NCBI RefSeq assembly: GCF_037975245.1
Contig: NC_092569.1
Coordinates: 15,102,501 to 15,166,500, forward strand
From: Apostichopus japonicus
Lineage: Eukaryota > Echinodermata > Holothuroidea > Aspidochirotida > Stichopodidae
Length of the DNA stretch: 64,000 bases
Direction of reading: 5' to 3'
Position numbers and translations under genes: made by a program. The notes under the pieces are model-generated. The model was not told the DNA's origin. It saw only the letters and a list, made by a program, of their open reading frames with translations, and did not search any database. Within the stretch, counting starts at the first letter, position 1, and every line of letters starts with the position of its first letter. Shown in pieces: positions 40,301-55,300 of this stretch.

Positions 40301-43300
40301 TGTCATTTTGTTGTCATTGTAAAGTGCTCTTGAACATGCTTAAGCATGAAAAGAGTGCTATATAAATTTGGTAGTATAATAATAGTAATATTATAGTGGT
40401 CAGATTCCTGTAGCATTTTCAAATATTCTGATTTATTTTCTTATTTGAATACTGTTGTTCCTGTGTAGAAAAACTGCTATACAGCTTTATGATTCTATGG
40501 CCACTTGACCATTTTGTGTAGTATTTTTTCAAAGTGATACTGGTATAAATTATTACCTGCAATGTCCTCAAGAATTTGACATATATGATTACCCTTTAAG
40601 AGTTACACAAAAACCTTAATTTGTTTGGGTTGATTATGGTAAATTTACAAAGATAACATGTACTAATAAAACTCTACTAATACTACTCTCTACTAATAAA
40701 ATAATACAGCGCATTATCTTGACAACAGACAACATTAATATTTTTTTTGGGGGGGGGGGGAGCATTTTGCTTGAGACTTATACCACCACGGAAAAGTTTT
40801 GCTGGCAAAATCGTTGAAATGTTGACTTAAATTGTGACTTACAACATAAATATAACATAAATATAACATCAATTTTCAATTATTTGCTGGAAAAGGTAGC
40901 AGAATGTCTCTGGTTAATACAATAAAGTTAATACACAGAGATGATAGACACAATATCTTTACCTCCAGTGTAGAAAACCTAGTAACTCTTCAATCCCACT
41001 CGAACATCAGTAAAACTAGGGCTGCCAACTCCCAATGAACAAAATATATGATGATATCTGCACTACATGCTGATTTTCAGTATCATTAATTTTATCATTA
41101 ATTTTCTGTAACCCTCCACCCAAAAAAAAAGAATTTAGTATGACTTGACAGAAAATATATATAATATATATAGGGAAATATATTATATATTTATTCTTCA
41201 TACCCTTTTATACTGTTTTGTTTGTTTGTGACATGGACCTTAATGCTTAGGCTTTGGTTAGGCCTTTGATTTGTGATGTCATGCTCGATTCATGGCATCT
41301 AAAAGACCTATTTCAAACTGGACTGATTCATTCCTATTCTACTGGTTATCTAAGGTATGCACAAAACATCTGCAATTAATTTTACAGCGATCACGACTCC
41401 ACAGCAAACATAAAAAGGTTTTAATAGATGGAGCAAATTAAGTCGTACCGGTGGGGTAATGGTCGTCGTAAATGATGCAGCGTTCGTTATGTAGACGGCC
41501 GTAGAATGTCGTTTCTACTCTGATGTACTCCCCGTATGGACACTCCATTGTCAGCACCTCATCGTCACAAGTGATCTTTCCTCCGAGATAGGTATACAGG
41601 CCTGATCGATCATTGGTCAAGAAAAAAACAAAACAGTTGGAAATTTAAATACTATGCATACAGAGATGAAGTCTATAGGAAGAGCCTAAAAGTTAAAGGA
41701 AGTAACTTCAGGGATGAATGAACAGATATCAGTATAAAGATACGTACTGACACAGTTCTAATGCAATGGAGAAGATGCTGGTGAAGACTCTATAGTGCTA
41801 CCTGTATCAAGAACCAAACTTAAAAATGGGAGTTGAAATGATAAAAAAGAGCAGTTTGTGAGATTAAGATTAAAATGAACCTACAGTTCACTTTGAAGCC
41901 AAGCTCAGAGGATGAGCTTTTTGTTCACTGTTTTATGTATAGCCAAAGTGCAACAGAATGGGCCATACAATTTCATACTTTTTGAAAAATTTTAGCAACA
42001 TGATGAAAGGAGCACAATTAATTTTATGCAAATTACTCAGGAAAGTTTTTATAAGCCTTGTTTAGTTTGCCAAGGGTATAGCAAACATGCTATACTATAT
42101 AATGTTATATAATTGTTATGAAAAGCAAGTTGAGGTTACAGCCTTACCAAGAAATCAGTGCTAATACGTACATAATCAGTGCATAATCAGTGCATATATG
42201 TACGTTCGGCAGGGTGTAGAAATGGGTATTAATTATTTTACATGCATCTTAATCATGTTTATCAACCTTTTTTATACTACCCATGGATACCCAGGGACAA
42301 CATAGAAATATCAGACATAAGGGGGGGGGGGGGTCAGCTATGACCTCAGCCCCATCGAGGGTGGTTGGGACCAAGGTCAGGAAATGTTCATTTTCTTTGC
42401 CAGAGACGTCTTGTGACTATAACTTGGTGGCAATTACAAATCAGTCAACCCCACAGATCTGATAATATTTTGAAGGCACCCCTATGGGTTGATATGTATC
42501 TAAGATCATACCTTTCTCATTGTAAAACGACTTTCTGTCCGTGCCGAACTCATTTTCGGCCACACAGGTGTAGTACCCTCTGTCGTCAAACAGCGGGTGG
42601 AAGCGGACCTCGGTGACCACGTGGTACTCGTCCTCTTGGTATGAGACGATCGTAGCGTTCTCGTTACCGTCGTAGTCGTAACCGTCGCGTTCCCAACGGA
42701 GGGTCGGCAGAGGGGTGCCGAATGCCCGGCACTGGATGGTACCATTGTATTCATAGTGAAGCTTGGTAATGTTTGTGACCTCTAAGACCTCCGGCTTGTT
42801 GTCTGAAGACGAATAACGATTTAACAGATATATAAATGTTGCATTACTGAGGGCAGCATTACACAATTGAGGAAGATAAAACCTAGACCAGGGGTTCACA
42901 ATTTTTCTACTACTGTCAGATAGAAACATTGGTCGGAGCAAAATGATCGGAAAATATAATAAAATTGTCATTTTACCTGGATTGACAGATGTGCAGGGTG
43001 GGATGAATGGAATCAAAAGTCTAAGGCCTTAAGGACCCACATGAGTGCAGTTTTCTTACGAGAAAACTTAATGTAATACAAATAGACAACGATTCATTTC
43101 TGAGCATTGCTGAATTACCACGACCAGCAAGGTGTTTACAAGGTTCTTAAAAACTGGAAAAAAAAAATGATCACTAATTTCTATGACATTGATATCATAA
43201 TAATAATAATAAGTAATATTTATATAGCGCATAATCAGCAAAGCTGCTCAAAGTGCTTTACAAATGTAAAACCTTAAAACATATAGTAACAAAAACCTTA

Positions 43301-46300
43301 ATATTAAATATATAGAACCAATAAGCCAAAAGCAACAATATAAAAAAAAACCACTTGTACTAAACGATAATAAAACAAAGCCCTAAAGGATATATATATT
43401 CAAAGAGAAACCTTAAACAAAGAGTATCCATTTTGAGGTAATTTAAATATGCGTTATACAATTAATTCTATTATTTTTCCTCACCAGTGAGGTAGCAGCC
43501 AAATACTTCCATTCTCAGTGCTATCTCATCATTCCACTCGAGAGGAACCAGGCGGATAAACCTCGCAAACATGAAATGTTTGAAGTATTGCAGCTGAATG
43601 GTATTGCTGTCATTATTACCTGTGAAAACCTGAAGAAAAATGATAAAACAGAACTATAAATGAAAAGGGATTACACGATACTGACAGATAGGAATTACAT
43701 CCTAATTATCAATATTTCGTATAAAGTCTGTAAAGTTAAGTGTTACCAAGATACGTTGCCCTTTAAAACACTTGCAAAAACATTGAAAGCGATTACTCGA
43801 TACTGAGTGGAACACCAGCATATACAAATTACATCCTAATTATCTCTATTTCATATAAAGTCTGTAAGTTTAGTGTTACCAAGATACGTAGCCCTTTTAA
43901 ACACTTGCAATAACATTTTGGTATTTGAACAGTATTGCATTTATATAAGTACTGTAATATCAATTACTTGATTTTCCAAATACACAAAATTTTGTAATAC
44001 ATGTTGACATTCCTTTTATCAAATAACTTGCAAGAGCCCATATCTGACCTTCACCTTATGTATTGAATAAGTGTTCAGATTAAAACACTGCTTTCCGAAT
44101 AATTGCTTTATGTTCAAAACAATCACAGACATGCATATCTTAACCAATATCCTCAGAGTAAGGGTTCATATTAAAACACTGCTTTTTAAATGATTGCTTT
44201 ATATTCAAACCACTCACAAATACACATATCTTAACCCATAACTTTTGGGTAAGTGTTCATGTTGAAAAAATGCTTTTCAAATAATTGCTTTATATTCAAG
44301 GCTTCTTCGCAAGTTCCTACCTGCAGGAGGATCTAAAATACATACATACAAATACATACATACATGATACAAACAGAACAGCCTCATCCCTCCTCACCTT
44401 ATCAGCTCCATCCTCAGAATAAATGTTCCAAACAGATCCATTCGCTGTATCGTTGACGGTGTATTCCAGCTGGTATTTTGTAATCCAGTACTGATACTTT
44501 GGGTGACCTTGGGTTGCTAACTTCCTTATTCTCATCACTCTCTGGAAGTCCACTTGGAAGAACTGTTCGGTGTCTCTCTCGCTGGCTATCCATGCCCCGT
44601 AGGGAGCATTGAGTCGAGCATTCCATTTGAAGGAATCCAACGATGCGACCAGCTTCGTGCTGGATACCTCCAACTGGTCATTGTCGATGGTCATATCAGA
44701 AAGGCCAAAGGTCAACATACAGTCTGAAGTGGACAAAATGATTAGCTAAGATGAGTCAAATGGATCCAAGTTCAAGAAAAACATGACAAGGAATGGAGCT
44801 TAAATCACATTAACTGGAAAATTACTTGATGCTTGTTAATTGCACTCAATCTTTGGGTTACAAGATTAAATTGTTTGAGTCTTCATAGACACATTATTCT
44901 GACAGTGTCAACTCTCTGATAATTACGATCTTCCCTACCTATAGCAAATACCACCAGAGTGCCCTGTTTTTGGCCAAAAACAGGGCAGATTGAATATCAA
45001 CCCGAGTTGGTAATGCTAGCCATAGTGAACGCTCCTCTGCAAAAATTCCTGATTAAACACACAGTGTAACTATTTCAGTAGTCAAACCAAATTTGTCTTC
45101 ACACACAGGAAAGTAGTGCCGGCCATTAGAGCACTTGTGTTTACAATCATACGGTGGCTGGTCAATAAGTGGAAGTGTCACAAGGTAAGAATGGATTTGA
45201 TTTCTAACATTATTACAAAACTAAGCCTTGTAATCTTTCCCATCAATCTTGACATGAAAAAAATAATGCAACATTCAGAGCAAAATTTTTCAGGTTTTTT
45301 GTCTGTCCATACACCAACAAGGTCTTACTGTTTGGTTGTGCAAATGTTGTTATTCGAAATGACGTCCTGGCCAAATAACGAAGGACCACCAATATTTACA
45401 AGGTAGGAGAGACATATCGGTTTGGTGCATAAAACACTGGTCAGCCTTGGGCCAGTAATTTACTTATTTTCTTTTTTAAATATGTCTATCTATCTGTCTA
45501 TATGTCTGTGTATATTTAATCCTTTCTTGCCTGTTTTGATTACAAAAAACCACTGAACATTATTTGTTTTATCAGCAAATTCAGATGACAAGTAAAAACA
45601 ATAGGTATAAATGTCTCTCTATATATCTGTCTATATGTCTGTGTATATTTAATCCTTTCTTGCCTGTTTTGATGACAAAAATCACGGAACGTTACTTGTT
45701 TTATCAGCAAATTCAGATGAAAAGCAAAAAATTAAAGGTATAAATGTCTATCTATCTATCTGTCTATCTATCTGTATGTCTGTGAATATTTATTTCTACT
45801 TTTGCCTATATTGTGATGACAACAACCACTAACAGTTGTTTGTCTCATCAGCAAAGTCAGATGAAAGGCTATGCCAGAAAAACTCTATCCATCTGTCTGC
45901 CTCTCTGGGCTTAGTTTATTTACATTTTCATTCTTGCCTACGACAATATTTTACAGTATAATCAAATTTACCTTGTTGGCAGATAAAACTATTCTCTTGG
46001 ATACACTTGGCTCGGTCCCAGGCAAAGTTGTGCTCTGCGCTGAGTTCAATGCATCTCACTCCGCCCTCTGAGACGAACCCAGCATTGTACTTGGTGTAGA
46101 TGTGGCCAATACCGTCCCTCCATCTACAGGTGTTGTTCTTGGTCTGGACACAGCCAATCCAAAAACTAGTGTCGCCATGAACATCTACCAGACCCTCTAA
46201 AAATTGCTGGGATGAAGGAAAGAAATCAGGCCGGTGAAACAATGGCATGAGGATATAAATATACCATCCTTTGTCTTTCTTTCTTTTGATTGTTATAATG

Positions 46301-49300
46301 GTATCATATGTGAAAAAAGTGATCGGAATAACACCTCCATACAGGCAGTACTGACGCCAGTGTACATTTATAAGGCCATCCTATAAGTATTAATGTCAAA
46401 TGATATGAAAGATTATTAATGTTAAGTGAAAAAAAATTTCACACTGGGAAAGTGGAACTGACAGATTCCATCACCATTTCCCTCTCCCCACCAGCATATT
46501 TCATGATTTTTCCTTTTTAATTCATGAATGAAGAAGTTGATTTTCCTTTACTTCATGGCATAGAATATTTTTTATTTCTATTCCACTGTGCGATCTCACA
46601 TGCAACATGTAAATTATCATGCAGGTGTTGTCTGCAAGTTCATTGTAGTTCATTTCATCCATCAGTGAGCTGCTTACATTTTAGTGTATTAGGCCTTTAC
46701 TTTCCTCTATGAATCACTTACTTGTGTATAGTCTCCAAGGATACCAGCAAGATGGCCATTTAACTCAATACACCTATCAGTGAGCTGCTTACATTTTAGT
46801 GTATTATGCCTCTTCTTTCCTCTATGAATCACTTACTTGTGTATGGTCTTCAGGGATACCAGCAAGATGGCCGTTTAACTCATTACATGCACCTATCAGT
46901 GAGCTGCTTACATTTTAGTGTATTACGCCTCTTCTTTCCTCTATGAATCACTTACTTGTGTTTGGTCTCCGGGGATACCAGCAAGATTGCCATGTAACTC
47001 ATTTCATCCATCAGTGAGCTGCTTACATTTTAGTGTATTAGGCCTTTACTTTCCTCTATGAATCACTTACTTGTGTATAGTCTCCAAGGATACCAGCAAG
47101 ATGGCCGTTTAACTCATTACACCTATCAGTGAGCTGCTTACATTTTAGTGTATTATACCTCTACTTTCCTCTATGAATCACTTACTTGTGTATGGTCTCT
47201 AGGGATACCAGCAAGATTGCCATGTAACTCATTTCATCCATCAGTGAGCTGCTTACATTTTAGTGTATTATGCCTCTTCTTTCCTCTATGAATCACTTAC
47301 TTGTGTATGGTCTCTAGGGATACCAGCAAGATGGCCATTTAACTCAATACACCTATCAGTGAGCTGCTTACATTTTAGTGTATTAGGCCTTTACTTTCCT
47401 CTATGAATCACTTACTTGTGTATAGTCTCCAAGGATACCAGCAAGATGGCCGTTTAACTCATTACACCTATCAGTGAGCTGCTTACATTTTAGTATATTA
47501 TACCTCTACTTTCCTCTATGAATCACTTACTTGTGTATGGTCTCCAGGGATACCAGCAAGATGGCCGTGTAACTCATTACACCTATCGTTCGCATCTTCA
47601 AATTTCAGACTTTCATCGGGGAAAGCTTTGATGCAGCGGAGGTCATGTTTGACCCAACCTGCCTCGCATTCACCTCGGTACACATCTGTCGATAACAAAT
47701 AAACAAAAGGATGACCCTTTCTGTCAACCACACTGTCATCAAAACTGATTTTTTCCAAACATTATCCTGGGGTCTTGCATCCTACATTTATCTTGTGTGA
47801 GAAGGGTTTACTAACCAAAGAAACTTCACCGTTAGTGTCTGTAATGATTTACATAATTAGGAGCCACTTTCGGCATGTTTGTAGATAGCAATATCAGATT
47901 TGATTCATAAATGATACAAAGTGTTACTTAGAGCAAAGAGAGCTTGATTGTCAGTTGGAATAGAGGTTTAATTTGAGAACGTTTTTACAATTTTGCTGGG
48001 TGTGAAATGAAAAGATATATGAAAAGAAAAAGGGAATTTAGAGGATTTGAGAATTACATCAAGATTAAACCTTACTACTCTTTAAAGCTTAAAATTTATA
48101 TCTAACAGTCATGGCATTGATAGATCCATGGGAAGAGGCATGTTTAGGCCAAGTTCAACTAGATATATTATCTTGTCTTGGATCAGCCTAAATAGTTGAC
48201 AAATTCAAAGTTTGCTCATCAAGAGGCAATTTCATTTCATTTATAAATTTTTAATGAAAGATATTTAAACATAAAGCATGATTTTGACAAAATACCTTTA
48301 TCAAACCTTAGCAAAAAGGTATCCACTTGGATAAAAAGGTATCCACTGGAAGGTACGTATCTACAAAAATGTATGCACAAATGGTTTGTTACCCTTTTCT
48401 TTATAAAATTTTTTTTACTTATTATCATTTTTTTTTATTCTGTATTCTTGACTCTTAGGCTAAAAGTGAGAATATCATAGAGACGAAAAAAAAGGTGAAC
48501 GGAATGAAGAAAATTGCGACTTACATTCATCCGTGATCACCGGCAGTCCAGAAACGCACTCATAATCCACGTCCAGGTATTTAAAGACTCCAGCGCAGGG
48601 GTCTTCTCCAAAGGATGCCACCTCTACTGGGAGTTTACACTCGTGATAGCCCTCGCAAAAGGTCTGTACCACCTCCAAAGAGCTATTCAGAGAACAGTTG
48701 GTAACGACGATCTCGTTTGGACTTGGGCAGACAAAGTCGTCCACGAGACGGCCGTACATGGCGCGAAGGACGTGGAGGACATCGTCTTCATTTGGACAGG
48801 ACAATTCCAAGAAGTCTCCCTCACAGACACGGGCAAACTGATAACTCTCTGAAAAAAAAGATCATTTTAGAAATGTCTTTATCGATTTTCTTGAACATTT
48901 GTTAAATTTTAGACACCCAAGTCAAAGAGGTAAACTGCTGCAGGAGCAGCAAAATTGTCTACAGTTACGCTTCATCAAACCAAAGTGATTATCTACGAAG
49001 ACCAGAGATGCTTGTAATGTATGAAATTTATGTGGAGCACAACAGATTATGTCCTAACCAACCTGGTTGCAGGCATGCTGCAGCCCCCCTCCCCCTTCCC
49101 CTAACCCCTCCAGCATCAAACTTTTGACACGGTGCTTTACCAAAGTTTATATATGACTCCTGATACACATTAAAACATGCTTCAACATGAAATCATCATT
49201 TGAAGGGCACCTAGCTGAAGTGACGACAAACTTCTTACAAATATTGATATGTTTATACATGTACATACAAATTTTATACGCAATTGTTTTATCATGTCTT

Positions 49301-52300
49301 TTAAGTTTTTGGAAACCCTTAGATAATTCTCACATGTCCAAAATGGTTAATTTATACAAGTAAATTTGTTTTTTTCTTTCAGGGATGAACAACCATCTGA
49401 GGATGCTAATAACAAAGAGGTAAGGACAATTTTGACCTCAGGGATAAGTTTTTTTAATCTTTCTAAGAGATCCATTCAACTTTGTAAGCAATAGTACCTC
49501 AAGCAACTCTACTAAAAAATAAATAATTTTGTAACTCTTTTAAACAGAGGAATCTGTAAAAAAAATAGATGAATGATGGTTGGATGAAAAGATTACAATA
49601 TACCAGACACTCTACTTGCTTGGAAAGCCCTTTGAGCAACAAAAGGTCATAGACATGGCTGAATTAAAAACCTTAATAATATACAAAATGCCCTCATCAC
49701 ATGCTTTATCTAACTCTTTTTTTTACGGCGGTACATTTTGCTCTTTTGAGACTCACCGACGCAACTGTACGAGACATTGAGGTATAGAACCATGTCAGGC
49801 TGGCTACATGGATAACCAAAATCGTCAAAATTTACGACCATCTTGCACTCGTTCTCTCCATTGCAGGCTGTCTGCATGATCTCCAGGGACTGACTGTGGC
49901 TGCAAGGCAGATCAGAATTGCTGAAAACAAGCTCCTGGGGGCAGACGTCCCAGCCCTGACTACGACCCAGGTCGGCAGAGGTCACGTTGAGGACTTGGCC
50001 GATTGGGCAGTTCGCGTGGAAGGTGTTTTCCTGGCATTGTACGGCGTTGGTAATTTCTGTGTGCCGAACATGCAAGAGTTTTTTAATGATTTTGTTATAG
50101 TTTCCGCAGCGATAAATGTAACGCATATTTAGAACGAATGGTGTTAGACATAATTGTACCATCAAATTATTGAAAAATAGAAAGAAGATGAAATCCATCA
50201 TGCCAGGTGCTTTACAGAAGAGGATAAAGAAAGAACCTCTCTGTTGAAAAAGGGACTTTGTTTAAGAACTAAAAAAAGTCAGAATGCAAAACTGCATTGA
50301 AGTTTCCAGGCTTCAATTTTAAAATTCAATTAAAAAATTGACTAGCATGTCCTCTTAAAGAATATTTTCACGTTAATTCTAGTTTAGAACAATTTTCCCT
50401 AAATGTTCCAACCATTATTCAAATAGGTTTCCTACAGATCAAAGTAAAAATTATGCCCCTTAAATTTTGAAGAATGCAAACATCCTTATAAACATTCAAT
50501 AATTTATCATGCTGATTAAATTCATTTTAACCCATATATTCATTTCGTTAAACTGGTTATTTAGTCCACAGGCACACCAGTGTCTAAATACAAACAACTT
50601 TATTTTTTATTTCAAATGAAATATGAATAGTGTAGCTTATAAATTGCATTGTAATGATAAAATTATCAGAGAATTTCAGCAAAAAAAAAAAAAAAAAAAA
50701 AAACAGGAATTAATGTTGAGAGAAATGGAATATGAATAGTCAAGTTTATCAATTGCATTGTAATGATAAAATCATATCAGAATAAAAAAAATAAAAAAAA
50801 TAATTGCAAACAGGAATTGAACTGTCGAGAGATAAACAGAGACTGACTTTCAAGACTATAAATTTGGAATTTTTTTTAAACTAACTTTCTCACGACTGAT
50901 ACATTACGAACCTCTTTGGTATTCGCAGACGAACAGGAAGTCCTTATTGCAACTGACAGTGGTCCAATCACCATCGTCACTAGTCGACATGGCAACACAT
51001 CTTTCATGTTTGTTGTCGGTAGGATACCCCTCTGCCCACCCGGCATAGTCCGGTAGGGTACCATCTTGCCAAACGAGATTACTGAACATATCTCGCCGGT
51101 CGAAGCCGATGAAGTAAAACCCGTCCTGATGGTATCGTACAAACTCTCGCAGGAAGTTGTGCTCGCCCTCCGTAGTAACAGTTGCTAAGTGTCCACCCGA
51201 GGCTGATGATTTCAGTAAAGATGAGAAGAAAACTAAACGATTAGTCTGTCATTCTATAACAGTGGAGCATTGCAATCATTAGTGGAGTCTAAACATGCAG
51301 TGTGAAGTGGAATGTAGTTTAAGTTAACTTTTAAAAAAATGAAATTTAAGCCACTATTTTAAGTTATTATGAAGCTTTCCAGAGATTTTTCATCAATTAA
51401 TACACATTTCTCTGTAATTCTGGTGCAGACACTGCAACGGTCTCTCAACAGTGAAAGTGGATTTGAAAAAAACAATTTTTTTTAACCAATAGAGGGCAGC
51501 ATGCAAATATAGCATCACAATGCTTACCTTCAGATGCACAATGGGTTTGAGCGTCGGTGTACGTTTTTGATGAATTTCTTTCAAACTTGTAGCATGAATA
51601 TTCATAATTCGTCCACCCGTCGGGGCAAATCCTGTCCACTGATGAGAAAGAGAAACAGGCAAAGTCAACAAAACGATAAATACAAATAACGAAATATTAA
51701 AGGCATTGAAGACTCGCCCCAAACCACGTGCCACCCTCTGAAAAAGTTAACTTTCCGTCGCTTGCAAGTGAAGTTTTTTTCTAATCGCTACAAAATGCAG
51801 ACAGTAATGAAACGTGATACCTTGTTATCTTTTATCTAGACCTGAGATGTCCATCGCTGCTATGTACACTGTGTTGTGGGTATTGACCGCAGCCTGTATG
51901 TGTTGACTGTACACTAGTGTCTAATTACCGACGGTGGCAAGCTGTGTGTGTATTTTCTGGGATCTATGGTGGTCTCTAACACTTCTGTTACACCTAATTC
52001 GAAACTAGGTCAGATTATCCGCATGAGACGTTTCTTTGTGCGCGAGTCTTCACACCCTTCAAATCTGTTTCAAAAAATTGCTATTCTGTAGTTTCTCTCA
52101 GAGTGACATTTCATTTTCATTTATTCAATCCAGTATAAATATAAAACATTTATAGAAAGGAGTACAAACATAAAATATATTTATAATCAACAATGTTAAG
52201 ATGTTATCAGATGTTAAGATGGTATTAAAAAATTACTCTAAATCAAAAGATCCAAAAGCTAAGATTGAAAAAATATTGCAGCACTATAGATGAATGAGTT

Positions 52301-55300
52301 TCTACAAAAATGTACTCTACATTTTGGCAAGATGTGTGGATTTCTTAGATTTCTGCAAGATTTTGTTAGCATACTGTTTAATGAAGAATGTAAAGGATGC
52401 TTTTTGTCTGGTTTAATTGTGTTTGCCATCCGAATAAACTCGTTTCTAGCAGTCGCATTTACAGTGTCTAATAGGAAGTTGAAGTCTAAACTCTAAAGTC
52501 TAAAAGTATACTTCAAAAACGATGTTATTCTCAGTTTGTCTTTTCACGATATAAAGTGATACCATACTGGGACGCGTAAGTTATATGTGGCAGAACCATA
52601 GAACTAAAAACATTTCTCTTAGCATCACTATTAAAAAATGATGCAACGAATGCTAGACTAAATACAATGTAATAAACGTCACAGAAAACAAGACATCTAT
52701 TTACGAACAATCACATTATATTTTTATGGCCCTAAAAAGCTTTCAGTCTTAAAGGACACTTATACTTACAAGCAGCATCACAGCCATATATCTCAAATCT
52801 CAGTCCGACCGAGTCGTTTGTCATGACCTCCGATTTAATTCGCAAATACCTCAGGGTCAAAGGTCGCATGTCTTCTTGGACATCTTCAGACAGCTCGACT
52901 CTGACCACTGTGTCAGCGTCAGTCGTTCCAGTCAGCAGCTGAAGAAAGAAAAAGAAACATTCTTTGCTGTGACTAAGGAATACAGAATGTTTACCATAAA
53001 ATGTAAGTCTCCACACCCATACTTACAAGTGCTCTAGGTTGCTATTAAACACAGTGCTCTAGGTTGCTAACACAGCTGCATAGTGCTCTAGGTTGCTAAC
53101 ACAGTGCTCGGGATTGCTAACACAGTGCTCTAGGTTGCTAACACAGTGCTCTGGATTGCTAACACAGTGCTCTAGGTTGCTAACAGTGCTCTAGGTTGCT
53201 AACACAGCTGCATAGTGCTCTAGGTTGCTAACACAGTGCTCGGGATTGCTAACACAGTGCTCTAGGTTGCTAACACAGTGCTCGGGATTGCTAACACAGT
53301 GCTCTAGGTTGCTAACACAGTGCTCTCGGTTGCTACACAGTACTCTATGTTGCCAACACAGTGATCTATGTTGCTTACACTGATCTATCTTGCCAACACA
53401 GTGCTCTAAGTTGCTAACAAAGTGCTCTAGGTTGCTAACACAGTGCTCTAGGTTGCTAACACAGTGCTTTATGTTGCTAACACAGCACTCTATCTTGCTA
53501 ACACAGCGCTCCATCTTGCTAACACAGCACTCTATCTTGCTAACACAGTGCTCTATCTTGCTAACACAGTGCTCTATTTGCTAACACAAAGCATATAAAG
53601 TACCGTATTGTTTGTAACCGTGCAATTCTTATCACCTTCCTAACTCTAAGTCTTATCTCGGCATGCATTAAACTTACCGTGACATTGTCACTGCCCTGCT
53701 GTTTCATTGGGTACCACTGTATATCATCCTCGCTGAACCAAAGACTGAATGTAGGCAGAGTCTTGGTACCAAATGGCGTCTCAACACCCTGCATGGCCAA
53801 CCCAGTCACTGTGACTCTCTTCTCAAAGTCGATCTGAATGAATTGATGGAGAGAGTTCACTTCACTACCCTCTTCTGACACCCAGCCATTATGACCGTGC
53901 TTGGGATCGCTGGGATTGAGAAGTCGGGCATACTCCGGTAGATAGGCGGAGCCATCAATAGAGGGCAGCACAGATGTAGCAGTGATTTGACCGTCGGAGA
54001 AAACAGAGTTGCTCACTTCGAAGCTGTCGAAACATACTGTTGTATAAGAAAGAGCAAAGCTGAGTGAGGAGGTGTCATGGTGGTGAAGAATCATTTATCT
54101 ATAAGTTGTAAGTTAAGTTGAAGGTTTACAGTCTTGTTCAAGGCCAAGGCCCTCTCACATGACTTTACAAGTTAACCCTTGGTCATTGGTAACTTATCAC
54201 ACCCACACACCAACGTTCGCACAATTCAATCAATCTCTCCTGGGGCACTACAATGCACCACATCTACATGTCCCCTGGGGGACTTTCCATAGGGTGCAGC
54301 CACAAACCGTGGCACATACGCAACTCTATTTACAAGTTACCTCACAAGTCCCTGCAATTTATACACCTGGGTGATGAGAGGCAATGGAGATAAAGTGCCT
54401 TGCCCAAGGACACAACGCAATGATCTGACCAGGATGTAGATGGCATGATGATGTTTCGATCCTGACTGTGTTACAAGATGTCGATGCTGTATAGTTAACG
54501 TTTATAAAGGTTAGGGGGTTTGTCATTTTGATACCAGCAAGATCTGATAGGGATTCTGACGTTTTGATACCAGCAGGAATCTGCTAGGGGGTCTGACGTT
54601 TTGATACCAGCAGGATCTGCTAGGGGGTCTGACGTTTTGATACCAGCAGGGTCTGCTAGGGGTCTGACGTTTTGATACCAGCAGGGTCTGCTAAGGGGTC
54701 TGACGTTTTGATACCAGCAGGGTCTGCTAGGGGGTCTGACGTTTTGATACCAGCAGGGTCTGCTAGGGGGTCTGACGTTTTGATACCAGCAGGGTCTGCT
54801 AGGGGGTCTGACGTTTTGATACCAGCAGGATCTGATAGGATTGAAGTGTGAACAGGTCAGTGTTTGGATGTATACCAATGAATATTGAATATAAATCAAT
54901 TAATGAAAGTACCTGTTGAGACTGGCCCTGCATCCACAGGAAGCTCAGCTGAACAGCCAAACAACGTAACAGTAGTCGATAAACCGGTATTGACAGAAGT
55001 TGGAAAGATCAATAAATATTGAATATTTACTGGATTCATCAATACATTTGTGATGTACAGATCCTGTTCAAAATTTCCTAGGAAATCCTGCGAAAAAGAG
55101 ACAAAAATGAAACTGAGTATTCAAATCTGTGGATTAACACCCAGATCCCAAATATTACTAGGGTACACTACCCATCAAAAATTCAACAGTCTGAGAAGTT
55201 TCATGTAAAGGTGGCAGGAAACCCCACAGTGCAAGAACCATGTTTGTCTGTAAACACAATATAATTAGCAATTTTTTTCATTAAATCAGCTCTTGATTTC

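Noticed and set aside
54495-54899. 134-codon minus frame with CWYQNVRPPSR repeats
   Set aside because: It is the 36-bp minisatellite in an intron.
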